Assembly: GCF_003408705.1 (NCBI RefSeq)
Contig: NZ_QAYL01000011.1
Span: forward strand, 1-54,344
Origin: Mycobacterium uberis
Lineage (GTDB): Bacteria > Actinomycetota > Actinomycetes > Mycobacteriales > Mycobacteriaceae
Direction: 5' to 3'
DNA: 54,344 nt
The position numbers were made by a program, and so were the translations under genes. The notes beneath the pieces were generated by a model. It searched no databases, was not told the origin of the DNA, and worked only from the letters and a program-made list of their open reading frames with translations. Shown here in pieces: positions 24,117 to 36,395 of this stretch (position 1 is its first letter; each line of letters opens with the position of its first letter).

Positions 24117-24438
24117 TCAGACGGTAAAGCCGAGGGCGCGCAGTTGTTCGCGCCCGTCGTCGCTGATTTTGTCCGGGCCCCACGGCGGGTTCCAAACCCA
24201 GTTAATCCGTAGGCAGCTGACCAGACCGCTACCGACCAACGCACTGCGTGACTGATCTTCGATGACATCAGTCAGCGGGCAAGCCGCCGACGTCAACGTC
24301 ATGTCGATCAGGGCGACCGTTCCTTCGTTGCCCTTTTCAAGACTCAGGCCATAGACAAGTCCGAGATCGACGACGTTGATCCCCAATTCCGGGTCGACGA
24401 CGTCGCGCATCGCCTCCTCAACGTCGGCGAGCAACTCG

Positions 24439-24464
<26 letters not shown>
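24117..24464 (-). CDS. MIP18/DUF59 Fe-S assembly protein (Rv1466, SufT-like)
   Basis: 115 aa, the same length as Rv1466. DUF59 core: VVDPELGINVVDLGLVYGL (about residues 22-40), then the conserved TLTSAACPLTDVI with the single conserved cysteine, and WNPPWGPDKI near the end. Proteins of this family help mature or transfer Fe-S clusters. The ATG at 24464 has GAGGAGG about 8 bp upstream and lies inside the 3' end of sufU (26-bp overlap). It is the last gene of the SUF operon. Confidence 0.93.
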
Positions 24465-26967
<2,503 letters not shown>

Positions 26968-26971
<4 letters not shown>

Positions 26972-28146
26972 GGGGCTGTTGACCTCGATTCCGTAATAGT
27001 CAGTTCGTGTTCGATAGCTGCGGTCAGGCGTTCCCGTACCTCAGGCACCGTGATCTTGGAGATGATTTCGCCGAAGAAGCCGCGGACCACTAGCCGACGG
27101 GCCTGCTCCTTCGGGATCCCCCGGGAACGTAGATAGAACAGCTGCTCATCGTCGAAACGTCCGGTAGCACTGGCATGTCCAGCACCGACGATCTCACCGG
27201 TCTCGATCTCCAGGTTGGGCACCGAATCGACACGCGTACCGTCGGTTAGCATCAGATTACGGTTCACCTCGAAGGTGTCGGTACCGATCGCCTCGGCGCG
27301 AATCAATACGTTACCGCCCCAGACGATATGTGCATCGGGCCCGGACGAGGCCGGATCTCCTTGCAGCACACCTTTGTACAGCACATTCGACTTGCAGTCG
27401 GGATAAGCGTGATCGACCAACAGTCTTGACTCGAGGTGCTGCCCCGCGTCGGCGAAGCACAGACCCAGCAGCTCGGCATCGCCACCGGGCCCGGAGAACC
27501 GCACGTTGGCCGACATCCGCACGAGCTCACCGCCCAGCGTGACGGTGACATGCCGCAGCACCGCATCCTTGCCTAGCAGGGCGTGGTGCGCGCTAAGGTG
27601 GACCATATCGTCGGCCCAGTCAGCGATCCACACCACGGTAAGCCGCGCGGCGGCTTCGATAATAAACTCGACATTGTCGGCATAAACGCCACTCCCCCGG
27701 TGGTCAATAACCACGACCATTTCGCTGAGTTCGCAGACCCTGATCTGTAAATGACCGTAAGCCAAAGCGCCGTCGCCGGGACCGGTAACAGCGATGTTGA
27801 CCGGATCAGCGATCTGCGTGTCCCGCCCGACAGTCATCACCGTCGCTAACTGAAACGACGAAAATGCCTGGGCCGCCACACGGTCAGCGGGGATACCGCC
27901 CTGCCCCAGCCGTCTGTCACCACGACCCACGGTTTCGGTCTGCACGCCGGACACCGCGCTGACATTAATCTGCACCTTGCCATTGGCCACGGCTGAGCCG
28001 TCGTGCAGGCCACGCAAACGCCTCAACGGCGTAAACCGCCAGATCTCGTCGCGGCCGCCAGGCACCTCGAAGGAGTCAACATCGAATGACGCGAACAACT
28101 CCCCCTTATTCAATGCGGTAAGTAAAGACCCCTCGAGAGTGGTCAT
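26968..28146 (-). CDS. sufD: Fe-S scaffold protein SufD
   Basis: 392 aa, right-handed parallel beta-helix protein that pairs with SufB. Family signatures in the C-terminal half: [20 protein letters not shown], the [20 protein letters not shown] segment with its conserved histidine, and [20 protein letters not shown]. The ATG overlaps the sufB stop by 4 bp. Confidence 0.95.
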
Positions 28147-29594
28147 CCGACCGCACCCTCCATCTGCAACTCAATCAGTCGGTTGAGTTCCAGCGCATAC
28201 TCCATCGGCAGTTCTTTAGCGATCGGCTCGACGAAACCGCGCACCACCATCGCCATTGCCTCGTCCTCAGGCAACCCACGGCTCATTAGGTAGAACAGTT
28301 GGTTCTCGCTGACCTTCGAGACAGTAGCTTCATGGCCGATTGTGACGTCATCTTCGCGGATATCGACGTACGGATAGGTGTCGCTACGACTAATTGTATC
28401 AACTAGTAGTGCATCGCATTTCACGCTGGAGCACGACCCGTGTGCACCTTTATTCACCTGCACCAAACCGCGGTAGGAGGTGCGACCCCCACCCCGGGCC
28501 ACCGACTTGGACACGATACTGCTCGACGTGTTTGGCGCTAGGTGCAACATTTTGGCACCGGTGTCCTGGTGCTGGTCTTCACCGGCAAACGCCACTGACA
28601 ACACCTCACCTTTGGCGTACTCACCGGTCATCCAAACCGCCGGGTATTTCATGGTGACCTTGGACCCGATGTTGCCGTCGACCCACTCCATGGCAGCACC
28701 CATTTCAGCGCGGGCGCGTTTGGTAACCAAGTTGTAGACGTTGTTCGACCAATTCTGGATGGTCGTATACCGAACGCGAGTATGCGGTTTAACGATGATC
28801 TCGACCACTGCAGAGTGCAGCGAGTCCGACTTGTAGATCGGCGCAGTACAGCCCTCGACGTAGTGCACGTACGAGCCCTCGTCAGCGATGATCAGCGTCC
28901 GCTCGAACTGGCCCATGTTCTCGGTATTGATTCGGAAGTATGCCTGAAGCGGAATGTCGACGTGCACACCCGGTGGGACGTAAACAAAACTACCGCCACT
29001 CCAAACTGCGGTATTCAGCGCAGAAAACTTATTATCGCCGGCGGGCACTACTGTCCCAAAATACTGCTTAAAGATTTCGGGATGTTCCCGCAAACCAGTA
29101 TCAGTATCTAAGAATATGACTCCTTGAGCCTCTAAATCCTCTCTAATCTGATGGTAAACTACCTCACTTTCATACTGAGCGGCTACTCCAGCAACCAATT
29201 TTTGCTTTTCCGCTTCAGGAATTCCTAACCGATCGTAAGTGTTTCTAATTTCTTCGGGCAGCTCATCCCAACTGGCAGCCTGTTTCTCGGTAGAGCGCAC
29301 AAAATACTTGATATTGTCGAAGTCGATGCCATCCAGATTGGAGCCCCAACGCGGCATGGGCTTGTGTTCAAAGATGCGCAATGCTTTTAGCCGGGCTTGC
29401 AACATCCACTCCGGCTCGTTTTTCTTCGCTGATATATCCCGGACAACATCCTCAGAGAGCCCACGCTGCGCGCTGGCGCCCGCGACGTCGGAGTCCGCCC
29501 AACCGTAGCCGTATCTACCCAGTGAATCGATTGCTTGCCGCTGGGTCAATGGTTCGAGAGCCGGCGACTTCGCGGCTTCTGGCGCGAGTGACAT
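28143..29594 (-). CDS. sufB: Fe-S scaffold protein SufB, intein-free
   Basis: 483 aa core scaffold on which clusters are built. The frame is uninterrupted through the conserved core, including [19 protein letters not shown] (191-209) and [13 protein letters not shown] with Cys249. The M. tuberculosis and M. leprae SufB carry inteins in this core; here there is none. The C-terminal third has [18 protein letters not shown] and [19 protein letters not shown]. Residues about 108-205 (bases 28981-29270) are encoded by unusually A+T-rich DNA with rare codons (TTA three times, AGA twice, ATA once), although the protein itself is conventional. The ATG at 29594 follows AAAGGAG. Confidence 0.97.
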   Translation of the reverse strand: MSLAPEAAKSPALEPLTQRQAIDSLGRYGYGWADSDVAGASAQRGLSEDVVRDISAKKNEPEWMLQARLKALRIFEHKPMPRWGSNLDGIDFDNIKYFVRSTEKQAASWDELPEEIRNTYDRLGIPEAEKQKLVAGVAAQYESEVVYHQIREDLEAQGVIFLDTDTGLREHPEIFKQYFGTVVPAGDNKFSALNTAVWSGGSFVYVPPGVHVDIPLQAYFRINTENMGQFERTLIIADEGSYVHYVEGCTAPIYKSDSLHSAVVEIIVKPHTRVRYTTIQNWSNNVYNLVTKRARAEMGAAMEWVDGNIGSKVTMKYPAVWMTGEYAKGEVLSVAFAGEDQHQDTGAKMLHLAPNTSSSIVSKSVARGGGRTSYRGLVQVNKGAHGSCSSVKCDALLVDTISRSDTYPYVDIREDDVTIGHEATVSKVSENQLFYLMSRGLPEDEAMAMVVRGFVEPIAKELPMEYALELNRLIELQMEGAVG

Positions 29595-29605
29595 CTGAGC
29601 GCTCC

Positions 29606-29648
29606 TTTTTAATACTCGTGCTGCGGTTTTTTAATACTCGTGCTGCGG
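29606..29648. repeat. Tandem 21/22-bp duplication upstream of sufB
   Basis: The sequence TTTTTAATACTCGTGCTGCGG (29606-29626) is repeated with one extra T at 29627-29648, directly head to tail, in the 77-bp gap between sufR and sufB. The second copy is followed by TGCGG, a partial third start. It is just upstream of the sufB Shine-Dalgarno and could move the spacing of a regulatory site. It carries no obvious SufR palindrome. Confidence 0.85.
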
Positions 29649-29671
29649 TGCGGACGGAGCACCGCGATGAT

Positions 29672-30394
29672 TTAGGTCTTGCTCGGTACCGGCGTGAGCG
29701 GCACGTGGGTGGTACAAGCACAATCTCCGTTGACGATCGTCGCCAACCGCTGCACGTGGGTCCCGAGCACCTCGGCAATAGCTTGCTGCTCGGTTTCACA
29801 CAGCTCGGGGAATTCCGCGGCAACATAGGACACCGGGCAGTGATGCTGGCAGATCTCCACTCCATGGATCGGTCCGCCTACCCGCGTGGTGGTTGCGACG
29901 TACCCGGCGTCGGTCAACGCACTGGCCACCCGGTTGGCGGCTGCCTCAACGTCGACATCGGCGACACCACCGGCTGGTTCAACATCGGCCAAGATCGCGT
30001 CCATACGCTGCCGGGCGAACGTACGAACCGCGTCCTCCCCGCCGATTTTCCGCAGTTGTCGCATGGCCGCCGACGCCAAGGTGTCGTAAGCATGGTTGAG
30101 CTTGGCCCGGCCCGCCGCAGTCAGCCGGTAGTGCTTGGCAGGGCGGCCGCGGCCAGCCTGCTGCCAGGGTGACGCAGTCGCGGACTCCGCGTCACCCGCC
30201 TCGATGAGCACGTCAAGATGACGCCGCACGCCTGCAGTCGACAACCCCAGACGGTCGCCTATTTCACCAGCGGTGATCGACCCAGACTCCAACAGCAACC
30301 GCACCACCGCACGACGAGTATGACCATCCGGCACCGCGGCGCCCGCAACGACACCCTGTTCTGCCCGGATTTTCACAACATCAGTGTGACGCAA
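29672..30394 (-). CDS. sufR: Fe-S dependent regulator SufR
   Basis: ArsR/DeoR-like winged-helix regulator that senses Fe-S status and controls its own SUF operon. HTH: SGSITAGEIGDRLGLSTAGVRRHLDVL (about residues 38-64). The cluster-binding cysteines are in GVEICQHHCPVSYVAAEFPELCETE near residues 180-205. As drawn it starts at a TTG (30394, 240 aa). A GTG at 30376 would give 234 aa; neither has a clear Shine-Dalgarno. I recall 268 aa for M. tuberculosis, so the N-terminus is shorter here. First gene of the SUF operon and divergent from mptB. Confidence 0.9.
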   Translation of the reverse strand: MRHTDVVKIRAEQGVVAGAAVPDGHTRRAVVRLLLESGSITAGEIGDRLGLSTAGVRRHLDVLIEAGDAESATASPWQQAGRGRPAKHYRLTAAGRAKLNHAYDTLASAAMRQLRKIGGEDAVRTFARQRMDAILADVEPAGGVADVDVEAAANRVASALTDAGYVATTTRVGGPIHGVEICQHHCPVSYVAAEFPELCETEQQAIAEVLGTHVQRLATIVNGDCACTTHVPLTPVPSKT

Positions 30395-30552
30395 TTCTGG
30401 CGATCAGTCTAGCAAGGATACCTTCGGTGCCCATTGGGCTCGTCACACCACGAACAACAGTGTTCTAGCGCTGGCCCGGTCATGCCAACAACCCCACTCC
30501 GCCACGGCCCGCATTCCGTGGCCTGCCTCATCATCGGAGCTACGCTGCTCTG

Positions 30553-32349
30553 ATGGCAGCCCGCCGTCACCACACGCTGAGCTCGTCGATCGCCAGTTTA
30601 CACGGTGATGAGCAGGAGGTGGGCTCGCCGCTGACCAATACCGACCTCACTGCATTGCAGCGCACTCGCTTGTTTGGGGCCACCGGCACCATCCTGATGG
30701 CGATTGGCGCACTCGGAGCCGGGGCCAGGCCTGTTATCCAGGACCCCACGTTTGGAGTCCGGCTACTCAATCTACCGTCGCGAATCCAGACGGTTTCGTT
30801 GACGATGACTACGACCGGGGCGGTCATGATGGCACTAGCTTGGCTGATGCTCGGCCGGTTCACGCTGGGCAAGAGACGAATGTCACGCGGCGAGCTGGAC
30901 CGCACCCTGTTGCTGTGGACATTGCCGCTGTTGATTGCACCACCGATGTACAGCAAAGATGTTTACTCCTACCTGGCGCAAAGCCAGATTTCCTTGCAGG
31001 GACTTAACCCGTACCGGGTCGGTCCAGCGTCCGCACTAGGACTCGGCCAGGTATTCACGCTTTCAGTTCCCAGCCTCTGGCGGGAAACACCAGCGCCCTA
31101 CGGCCCACTGTTTTTGTGGGTCGGGCGCGGAATCTCAGCGCTGACCGGAGACAACATCGTCGCCGCGGTACTCTGCCACCGGTTGATAGTGCTGATCGGC
31201 GTCGGTCTGATCGTGTGGGCAACCCCACGGCTGGCCCGACACTGCGGCGTAGCCGAAGTCAGTGCGCTATGGTTAGGTGCGGCCAATCCGCTGCTGATTA
31301 TGCATCTTGTCGGCGGTATCCACAACGAGGCACTGATGCTCGGGCTGATGCTCACCGGGGTCGAATTCGCGCTGCGTGGCATCAACTTATCGCCCACCAT
31401 GCGACTGATGCCTACTTCCTGGCGAAGTAGAAGTACCGGTGGGCCGCCTAGCGGTGCACGGGCAAGCCAGGCAATCCGATTCTGTTCAAACTGGGAGCCG
31501 CGGGGCATGTTGTTGGCCGGTTCGATCTTGATTGTGCTGTCGTCACAAGTGAAGCTGCCCTCACTATTGGCGCTGGGATTCGTCGCAATGGCGCTGGCCT
31601 ACCGCCTTGGCCGTACTCCGAAAGCGTTGCTACTGGTCAGCTTGAGTATGGCAGAGTTGTCGCTGGCAGTGATGGGTATCGTTGGCTGGGCCAGCGGGCT
31701 CGGGTTTGGCTGGATCTACACGCTAGGCACAGCAAACGTAGTTCGCAGCTGGATGTCACCGCCAACGCTGCTCGCTCTGGGTACCGGGCACGTGGGCATT
31801 CTGCTGGGTTTGGGGGATCACACTACTGCAGTGTTGTCGCTGACCCGCAGTATCGGCGTACTGATCATTATGGTTATGGTCTGTTGGCTATTGCTGGCTG
31901 TGTTCCGCGGCCGACTGCACCCGATCGGCGGCCTCGGCGTCGCGCTAGGTATCACGGTGCTGCTGTTTCCCGTCGTGCAACCCTGGTATTTGCTGTGGGC
32001 TATTATTCCGCTGGCCACCTGGGCGACTCGCACCGGCTTCCGTGTGGCTGCAATCGCCGTCACTATTGTTGTGGGCGTCTTCGGCCCGACGGCCAACGGT
32101 GACCGCTTCGCACTGTTCCAAATCGTGGATGCCACTGTGGCCAGCACCATCATCGTGTTGGTGCTCATTGCGCTGACCTATACCCGCTTACCGTGGAGAC
32201 CACTCCAGACCGTCCCAGCCGAGAGCCGCGAACTCGATCAACAACCGATGAATGTTGCCACACCAGACCCGAAGGCTTCTCAGAACGCCGCGTCCGCGGT
32301 GCCCCAGTGGTCGACCGCCGCGCCCGACGCCTACGCTGATTCCACGTGA
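30553..32349 (+). CDS. mptB: Alpha-1,6-mannosyltransferase MptB
   Basis: GT-C fold membrane glycosyltransferase that starts the alpha-1,6 mannan backbone of lipomannan and lipoarabinomannan using polyprenyl-phosphate mannose. 598 aa with more than ten predicted membrane segments. The loop after the second or third span carries MYSKDVYSYLAQSQ, the conserved acidic motif region. GAANPLLIMHLVGGIHNEA, VQPWYLLWAIIPLATW and GPTANGDRFALF are family blocks. The cytosolic loop around residues 285-315 is the variable region. The C-terminal tail is Pro/Ala-rich and soluble. It matches Rv1459c closely in memory. It ends in a 4-bp overlap with the ABC ATPase gene. Confidence 0.93.
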   Translation: MAARRHHTLSSSIASLHGDEQEVGSPLTNTDLTALQRTRLFGATGTILMAIGALGAGARPVIQDPTFGVRLLNLPSRIQTVSLTMTTTGAVMMALAWLMLGRFTLGKRRMSRGELDRTLLLWTLPLLIAPPMYSKDVYSYLAQSQISLQGLNPYRVGPASALGLGQVFTLSVPSLWRETPAPYGPLFLWVGRGISALTGDNIVAAVLCHRLIVLIGVGLIVWATPRLARHCGVAEVSALWLGAANPLLIMHLVGGIHNEALMLGLMLTGVEFALRGINLSPTMRLMPTSWRSRSTGGPPSGARASQAIRFCSNWEPRGMLLAGSILIVLSSQVKLPSLLALGFVAMALAYRLGRTPKALLLVSLSMAELSLAVMGIVGWASGLGFGWIYTLGTANVVRSWMSPPTLLALGTGHVGILLGLGDHTTAVLSLTRSIGVLIIMVMVCWLLLAVFRGRLHPIGGLGVALGITVLLFPVVQPWYLLWAIIPLATWATRTGFRVAAIAVTIVVGVFGPTANGDRFALFQIVDATVASTIIVLVLIALTYTRLPWRPLQTVPAESRELDQQPMNVATPDPKASQNAASAVPQWSTAAPDAYADST

Positions 32350-33296
32350 GCTCGGCCCACAAGGTCCCTAAAACCTCCGAAGTCGTCGTCCGGCTGTGCG
32401 GGGTGTGCAAGCACTACGGATCCATACCGGCCGTATCCAATCTCGACCTGAACGTCCATGCCGCCGAAGTGCTAGCACTGCTAGGTCCTAACGGCGCCGG
32501 CAAAACAACAACGGTTGAGATATGCGAGGGCTTCGTACGCCCGGATTCCGGCACAATTGAGGTGCTAGGCTTGGACCCCATCACCGACAACGCGCGTCTG
32601 CGCCCCCGTATCGGAGTGATGTTGCAGGGCGGGGGCGGTTACCCGGCGGCACGCGCCGAAGAAATGCTCAACCTGGTGGCCTCCTATGCCGCTGACCCGC
32701 TGGACCCGGAGTGGCTCCTGGAAACCTTAGGCCTAACTAATGTTGCCCACACCACCTACCGGCGGCTGTCCGGCGGCCAGCAGCAACGGCTTGCCCTGGC
32801 CTGCGCGTTGGTCAGCCGTCCCGAACTGGTGTTCTTGGACGAGCCCACCGCGGGCATGGATGCGCACGCTAGACTGCTGGTGTGGGAATTGATCGATGCG
32901 TTGCGCCGAGACGGCGTGACGGTGGTGTTGACCACCCACCAACTCAAAGAAGCTGAGGAACTTGCCGACAGGCTGGTCATTATTGACCACGGGCACATAG
33001 TAACCGTCGGCACACCGACCGAACTGACGCGCACCGACGCCAAGGACCAGCTGCGGTTCAGCGCGCCGCCACGTCTGGACTTATCGCCCCTGGCGTCCGC
33101 GCTGCCAGAGGACTACAAGACCGCAGAGCTGACTCCGGGCGAGTACTTGGTCGAAGGCCCCATCAACCCGCAGGTGCTGGCGACGGTCACGGCTTGGTGC
33201 GCACAAATCGACGTGCTAGCCACCGATATGCGGGTCGAGCAACGCAGCCTCGAAGACGTGTTTCTGGATCTTACCGGCAGAAAGTTGCGACAGTGA
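32346..33296 (+). CDS. ABC transporter ATP-binding protein (Rv1458c)
   Basis: 316 aa. One ATP-binding cassette: Walker A GPNGAGKTT (about residue 49), signature RLSGGQQQR, Walker B LVFLDEPTAGMD, switch His in VLTTHQLKEAEEL. A C-terminal domain of about 90 residues is typical of DrrA/NodI-like exporters. The GTG at 32346 overlaps the mptB stop. It pairs with the permease that follows. Substrate unknown; an antibiotic or envelope lipid exporter is the usual guess. Confidence 0.95.
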   Translation: MSSAHKVPKTSEVVVRLCGVCKHYGSIPAVSNLDLNVHAAEVLALLGPNGAGKTTTVEICEGFVRPDSGTIEVLGLDPITDNARLRPRIGVMLQGGGGYPAARAEEMLNLVASYAADPLDPEWLLETLGLTNVAHTTYRRLSGGQQQRLALACALVSRPELVFLDEPTAGMDAHARLLVWELIDALRRDGVTVVLTTHQLKEAEELADRLVIIDHGHIVTVGTPTELTRTDAKDQLRFSAPPRLDLSPLASALPEDYKTAELTPGEYLVEGPINPQVLATVTAWCAQIDVLATDMRVEQRSLEDVFLDLTGRKLRQ

Positions 33297-34087
33297 CGCA
33301 AAACAACAAAACAAACGGCCCATCGTTTCCCGCCGACACTTTCGCCCCCGACCCTCGACCCAACACCATACCCCGAATGCTGGCTGCACAGTTCACGCTG
33401 GAGCTCAAACTACTGCTGCGCAATGGCGAGCAGTTGCTGCTAACCATGTTTATCCCGATCATCTTGCTGGTAGGGCTCACACTGCTACCGCTCGGCTCGT
33501 TCGGCCACCATCGCAGCGCCACGTTTGTCCCGGTCATCATGGCGCTGGCAGTGGTCTCTACCGCATTCACCGGGCAGGCCATCGCGGTTGCTTTCGATCG
33601 TCGCTACGGCGCACTCAAAAGACTCGGGGCCACCCCGCTGCCAGTTTGGGGAATCATCGCCGGAAAATCCCTGGCGGTCGTGGCCGTGGTGTTCTTGCAA
33701 GCAATCATCTTGGGCAGCATCGGCGTTGGGCTAGGTTGGCGACCGGCGCTGGCCTGCTTAACACTGGGCGCAGGAATCATAATGCTAGGTACCGCGGGCT
33801 TCGCGGCGCTCGGCCTGCTACTCGGCGGCACTTTACAGGCCGAGATTGTACTAGCTGTCGCCAACCTGATGTGGTTCGTGTTCGCTGGGTTCGGCGCGCT
33901 GACAGTCGAGACGGACATGATCCCGGCGGCGGTCAAGTGGGCGGCCTGCCTAACCCCTTCAGGCGCACTCACCAAAGCGCTATCGCAGGCGATGACTTTG
34001 TCGGTAGACTGGCCCGGAGTCGCTATTCTGGCGACATGGGGAGCGTTAGCAGCGCTCGGGGCACTGCGCTGGTTCCGGTTCGCCTGA
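33293..34087 (+). CDS. ABC-2 type permease (Rv1457c)
   Basis: 264 aa from the GTG at 33293, which overlaps the ATPase stop by 4 bp. A 30-residue soluble N-terminus is followed by six predicted membrane segments, starting LLLTMFIPIILLVGLTLLPL and ending VAILATWGALAALGALRWF, with AIAVAFDRRYGALKRLGATP between the second and third. This is the ABC-2/DrrB plan. In M. tuberculosis a third membrane gene (Rv1456c) comes next; it is missing here, replaced by the repeat junction. Confidence 0.92.
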   Translation: MTQNNKTNGPSFPADTFAPDPRPNTIPRMLAAQFTLELKLLLRNGEQLLLTMFIPIILLVGLTLLPLGSFGHHRSATFVPVIMALAVVSTAFTGQAIAVAFDRRYGALKRLGATPLPVWGIIAGKSLAVVAVVFLQAIILGSIGVGLGWRPALACLTLGAGIIMLGTAGFAALGLLLGGTLQAEIVLAVANLMWFVFAGFGALTVETDMIPAAVKWAACLTPSGALTKALSQAMTLSVDWPGVAILATWGALAALGALRWFRFA

Positions 34088-34114
34088 TAACGGTGTCTGA
34101 CCGGCCAGTATCCC

Positions 34115-34136
34115 AATCTACATTTACATGTAGATT
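34115..34136. terminator. Hairpin after the ABC transporter operon
   Basis: AATCTACAT, loop TTAC, ATGTAGATT: a perfect 9-bp stem starting 28 bp after the permease stop. There is no T-run, but mycobacterial terminators often lack one. It also coincides with the edge of the foreign sequence next to the repeat, so it may instead be a relic of the junction. Confidence 0.4.
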
Positions 34137-34227
34137 CCAACAGGCCCACAATCTCCTCAGCCGCGTACCGCAACAACCACAAACCCACCGCCAAGCACGA
34201 CACACCAGCCATAGCGGCAAGCTCCTT
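34137..34227 (-). pseudogene. Truncated 5' end of an unknown gene
   Basis: On the minus strand a good Shine-Dalgarno (AAGGAG, about 10 bp from the ATG at 34212) precedes 28 codons, MAGVSCLAVGLWLLRYAAEE and onward, that read like coding sequence and stop resembling it at the hairpin at 34115-34136. Further on the frame only shadows the permease gene. I interpret it as the first part of a gene cut off at a rearrangement point. Family unknown. Confidence 0.3.
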
Positions 34228-34287
34228 CTACAAACAACTCACAACACCACCCGCTTTACCGACGGACTCACGGCTACCAGAACATCC

Positions 34288-34360
34288 ACACAGTAGATCA
34301 ACTCACACAACCCATCGACCCACACCACCACACCCCACATAAAACAAAACCACACAACAC
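34288..34360 (-). repeat. Dispersed inverted repeat, copy A (73 bp)
   Basis: The reverse complement of this A/C-rich segment equals 54248-54344 apart from two extra 12-bp units there. It contains ATCAACTCACACAACCCATC, the block CACCACACCCCACATAAAAC and the end CAAAACCACACAACAC. Similarity to the other copy stops sharply at 34360. It lies between the ABC transporter block and eccA5. Confidence 0.92.
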
Positions 34361-34562
34361 CAGACCAGGGTGGGCAGAAGATCGGACCTCGGGGTCACCA
34401 CTCTCATAGCACTACCCCGCAAACTAAGCAGAGCACGGTCATCTACAAAAGAATCGAAGCACAACAATGCGGTCTGCCAACAACAAATGAGCCTATTCAT
34501 AGTAGCGTCGCGGCGGCCCGTACAACCCAGCGAACACTCCACAGGCCGCCCCGTCACGTCGG

Positions 34563-36395
34563 CTACGACGACTTGTTTTCGGCCACCGCCGCACTGAGGC
34601 CTTCGGCTAGATCGACACTGGTCAACTTCTTGAACCTCAGTAGTTGATCTTCGCTAAATTCAGTGAGATCGCTAGCCAGCACCGCATCAAGGTCTTCGTC
34701 GTCGAGGCGGAAACTACGGTGGTCGCGGGCCTTCTCCACCACATTACGCACGAAGCCGGCATTGCCGAGCATATCGATACCACGGATTAAATCTCCGTCT
34801 TCGGAATAGGTCTCATCAAGATAGAACTTGGTGTAGGATGGCAATAGTACTTGCGCCTCCTGCTCGGTAATGACGTCTTCGTTCTCCTGGCCCATCAGTT
34901 GGGTCAGCGCAATCAATTCCTCGGGGGTGTAACTGAAGAACTCGATCACCGTCGAAAACCGCCTTCGGAGCCCTTGATTCACCTCGAGCATTTTTTCCAT
35001 TGCCTTGGCGTAGCCCGCACCGAACACCACCAGCTCGTCGCGATGGTTTTCCATATACAACAGCAGCGTGTTGATAATCGCATTGCCATAGGGGTCTCCT
35101 TGGGTGTACCCCTTTTCGTGTAGAGTGTGCATCTCGTCGAAGAAGACTGCCCCGCCTAATGCACCCTCGAGCATCTGTTCGGTGTTTTTCTCCGCATCAG
35201 CCATATACCTACCCAGCAGCTTAGTGCGGCTTGTTTCGACCACGAGCGGCTTACGGAGCACGGTCAATCCGCACAGCTGCTTGGTGAAAGCGCGCGCTAA
35301 CGAGGTTTTCCCAGTACCGGGAGGCCCAAGCAACAAGGTATGACGCGATGTCACCGATACCGGCAAACCCATTTTGACGCGGGCCAAGTTCACCTTTGTC
35401 GTCGACTTGATGAGTTTGATTTCCCGCTTGGCTTGTTTCATGCCCAACATCGCGTTGAGCTCAGCATCCCCTTCAGCCAAATACTTTGCGGCCATCTCAG
35501 CGTGCCGAGCGGCCTCGGTCTGTGCACGGGTCGGAGCGCTGTCTGGATCCCACGGATCAGTGCGGGCTTCAATTGTTTCTGGATCGGTCAATACTAGACG
35601 AAAGCTGTTGTTATCCAACGCTTCTCGAGCTGGAGCGAATTTCGCGTCCCGTGAATAGACTCTGCGCAACAGTTCGACAGCCTCGTCCTCACGACCGACG
35701 TGTCGTAAGCACATGCCCTGGATATACAAGGTGATATTGGTCGCGCCGGGCACACGGTCCCCCTCGATGGCCTCCTGGCCACGCCGGAACGCCTCTTCAA
35801 AAACCCCTAGCGACGCCAGCGCCGAAGTGGCCATTGCCGCGCCTGCGGACTTCAACTCGGGGTGGCGCCATTGCTTGCCCTCGGGAAATTGGGTAAGCAC
35901 ATCCGGCCAACGTTTTGTTCGGAAATACAGCACCCCCCGCACGTAGCTGACTAGCTCGGTGTCGAAAGGATGCCGCGGCTCGACACCGTCGAGCAGTTTG
36001 GCTGCCTCCTCGTAGTGTTTCGCCTCAGCGAGCACAGCAGCGTAAGCGCAAGCTAGCGATTCCACACTGGTCACCGCTAGTCGCAAAAACAACCCGTCGG
36101 AGACTTCTGGACGAAACTGCAAATCGGTGACCCCAAGGCGACGTGTCTCCCAGCCAAACGTCCTGACTGAATTCCATGCGCCGGCCAGCACCTCGATGCT
36201 CTGATCACCTGCCAATATTCGCGCCTGCCAGGCATCGCACATCCCTGGATCAAGTGTGGTGGCCGTCTTGAACATCTGCAACGCAACCTGCGGGTTGTGG
36301 CTGGGTTGCAGTCCGTTAACGGAGATCCCCGACGCCAGCAGGCCGGCAACCATGGCGTTGCGGGTGTCTTCGGTAGTTGACTGTGGACGCGTCAT
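34563..36395 (-). CDS. eccA5: ESX-5 AAA+ ATPase EccA5
   Basis: Cytosolic ATPase of type VII secretion, thought to help release substrates from EspG chaperones. 610 aa, the family length. The N-terminal half is tetratricopeptide-like helices (residues about 1-290). The C-terminal CbbX-type AAA domain has Walker [10 protein letters not shown] (about 357-365), Walker [12 protein letters not shown], and arginines in [12 protein letters not shown]. The ATG overlaps the eccE5 stop by 4 bp. Last gene of the ESX-5 operon, 200 bp from the repeat copy. Confidence 0.96.
   Translation of the reverse strand: MTRPQSTTEDTRNAMVAGLLASGISVNGLQPSHNPQVALQMFKTATTLDPGMCDAWQARILAGDQSIEVLAGAWNSVRTFGWETRRLGVTDLQFRPEVSDGLFLRLAVTSVESLACAYAAVLAEAKHYEEAAKLLDGVEPRHPFDTELVSYVRGVLYFRTKRWPDVLTQFPEGKQWRHPELKSAGAAMATSALASLGVFEEAFRRGQEAIEGDRVPGATNITLYIQGMCLRHVGREDEAVELLRRVYSRDAKFAPAREALDNNSFRLVLTDPETIEARTDPWDPDSAPTRAQTEAARHAEMAAKYLAEGDAELNAMLGMKQAKREIKLIKSTTKVNLARVKMGLPVSVTSRHTLLLGPPGTGKTSLARAFTKQLCGLTVLRKPLVVETSRTKLLGRYMADAEKNTEQMLEGALGGAVFFDEMHTLHEKGYTQGDPYGNAIINTLLLYMENHRDELVVFGAGYAKAMEKMLEVNQGLRRRFSTVIEFFSYTPEELIALTQLMGQENEDVITEQEAQVLLPSYTKFYLDETYSEDGDLIRGIDMLGNAGFVRNVVEKARDHRSFRLDDEDLDAVLASDLTEFSEDQLLRFKKLTSVDLAEGLSAAVAENKSS

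Noticed and set aside
34303..34557. Minus-strand frame ending CCVVLFYVGCGGVG, and a plus frame at 54096-54329 with the same ending
   Set aside because: The shared ending is just the translated dispersed repeat; upstream parts differ completely and neither has a family or a Shine-Dalgarno. Not a repeated gene.
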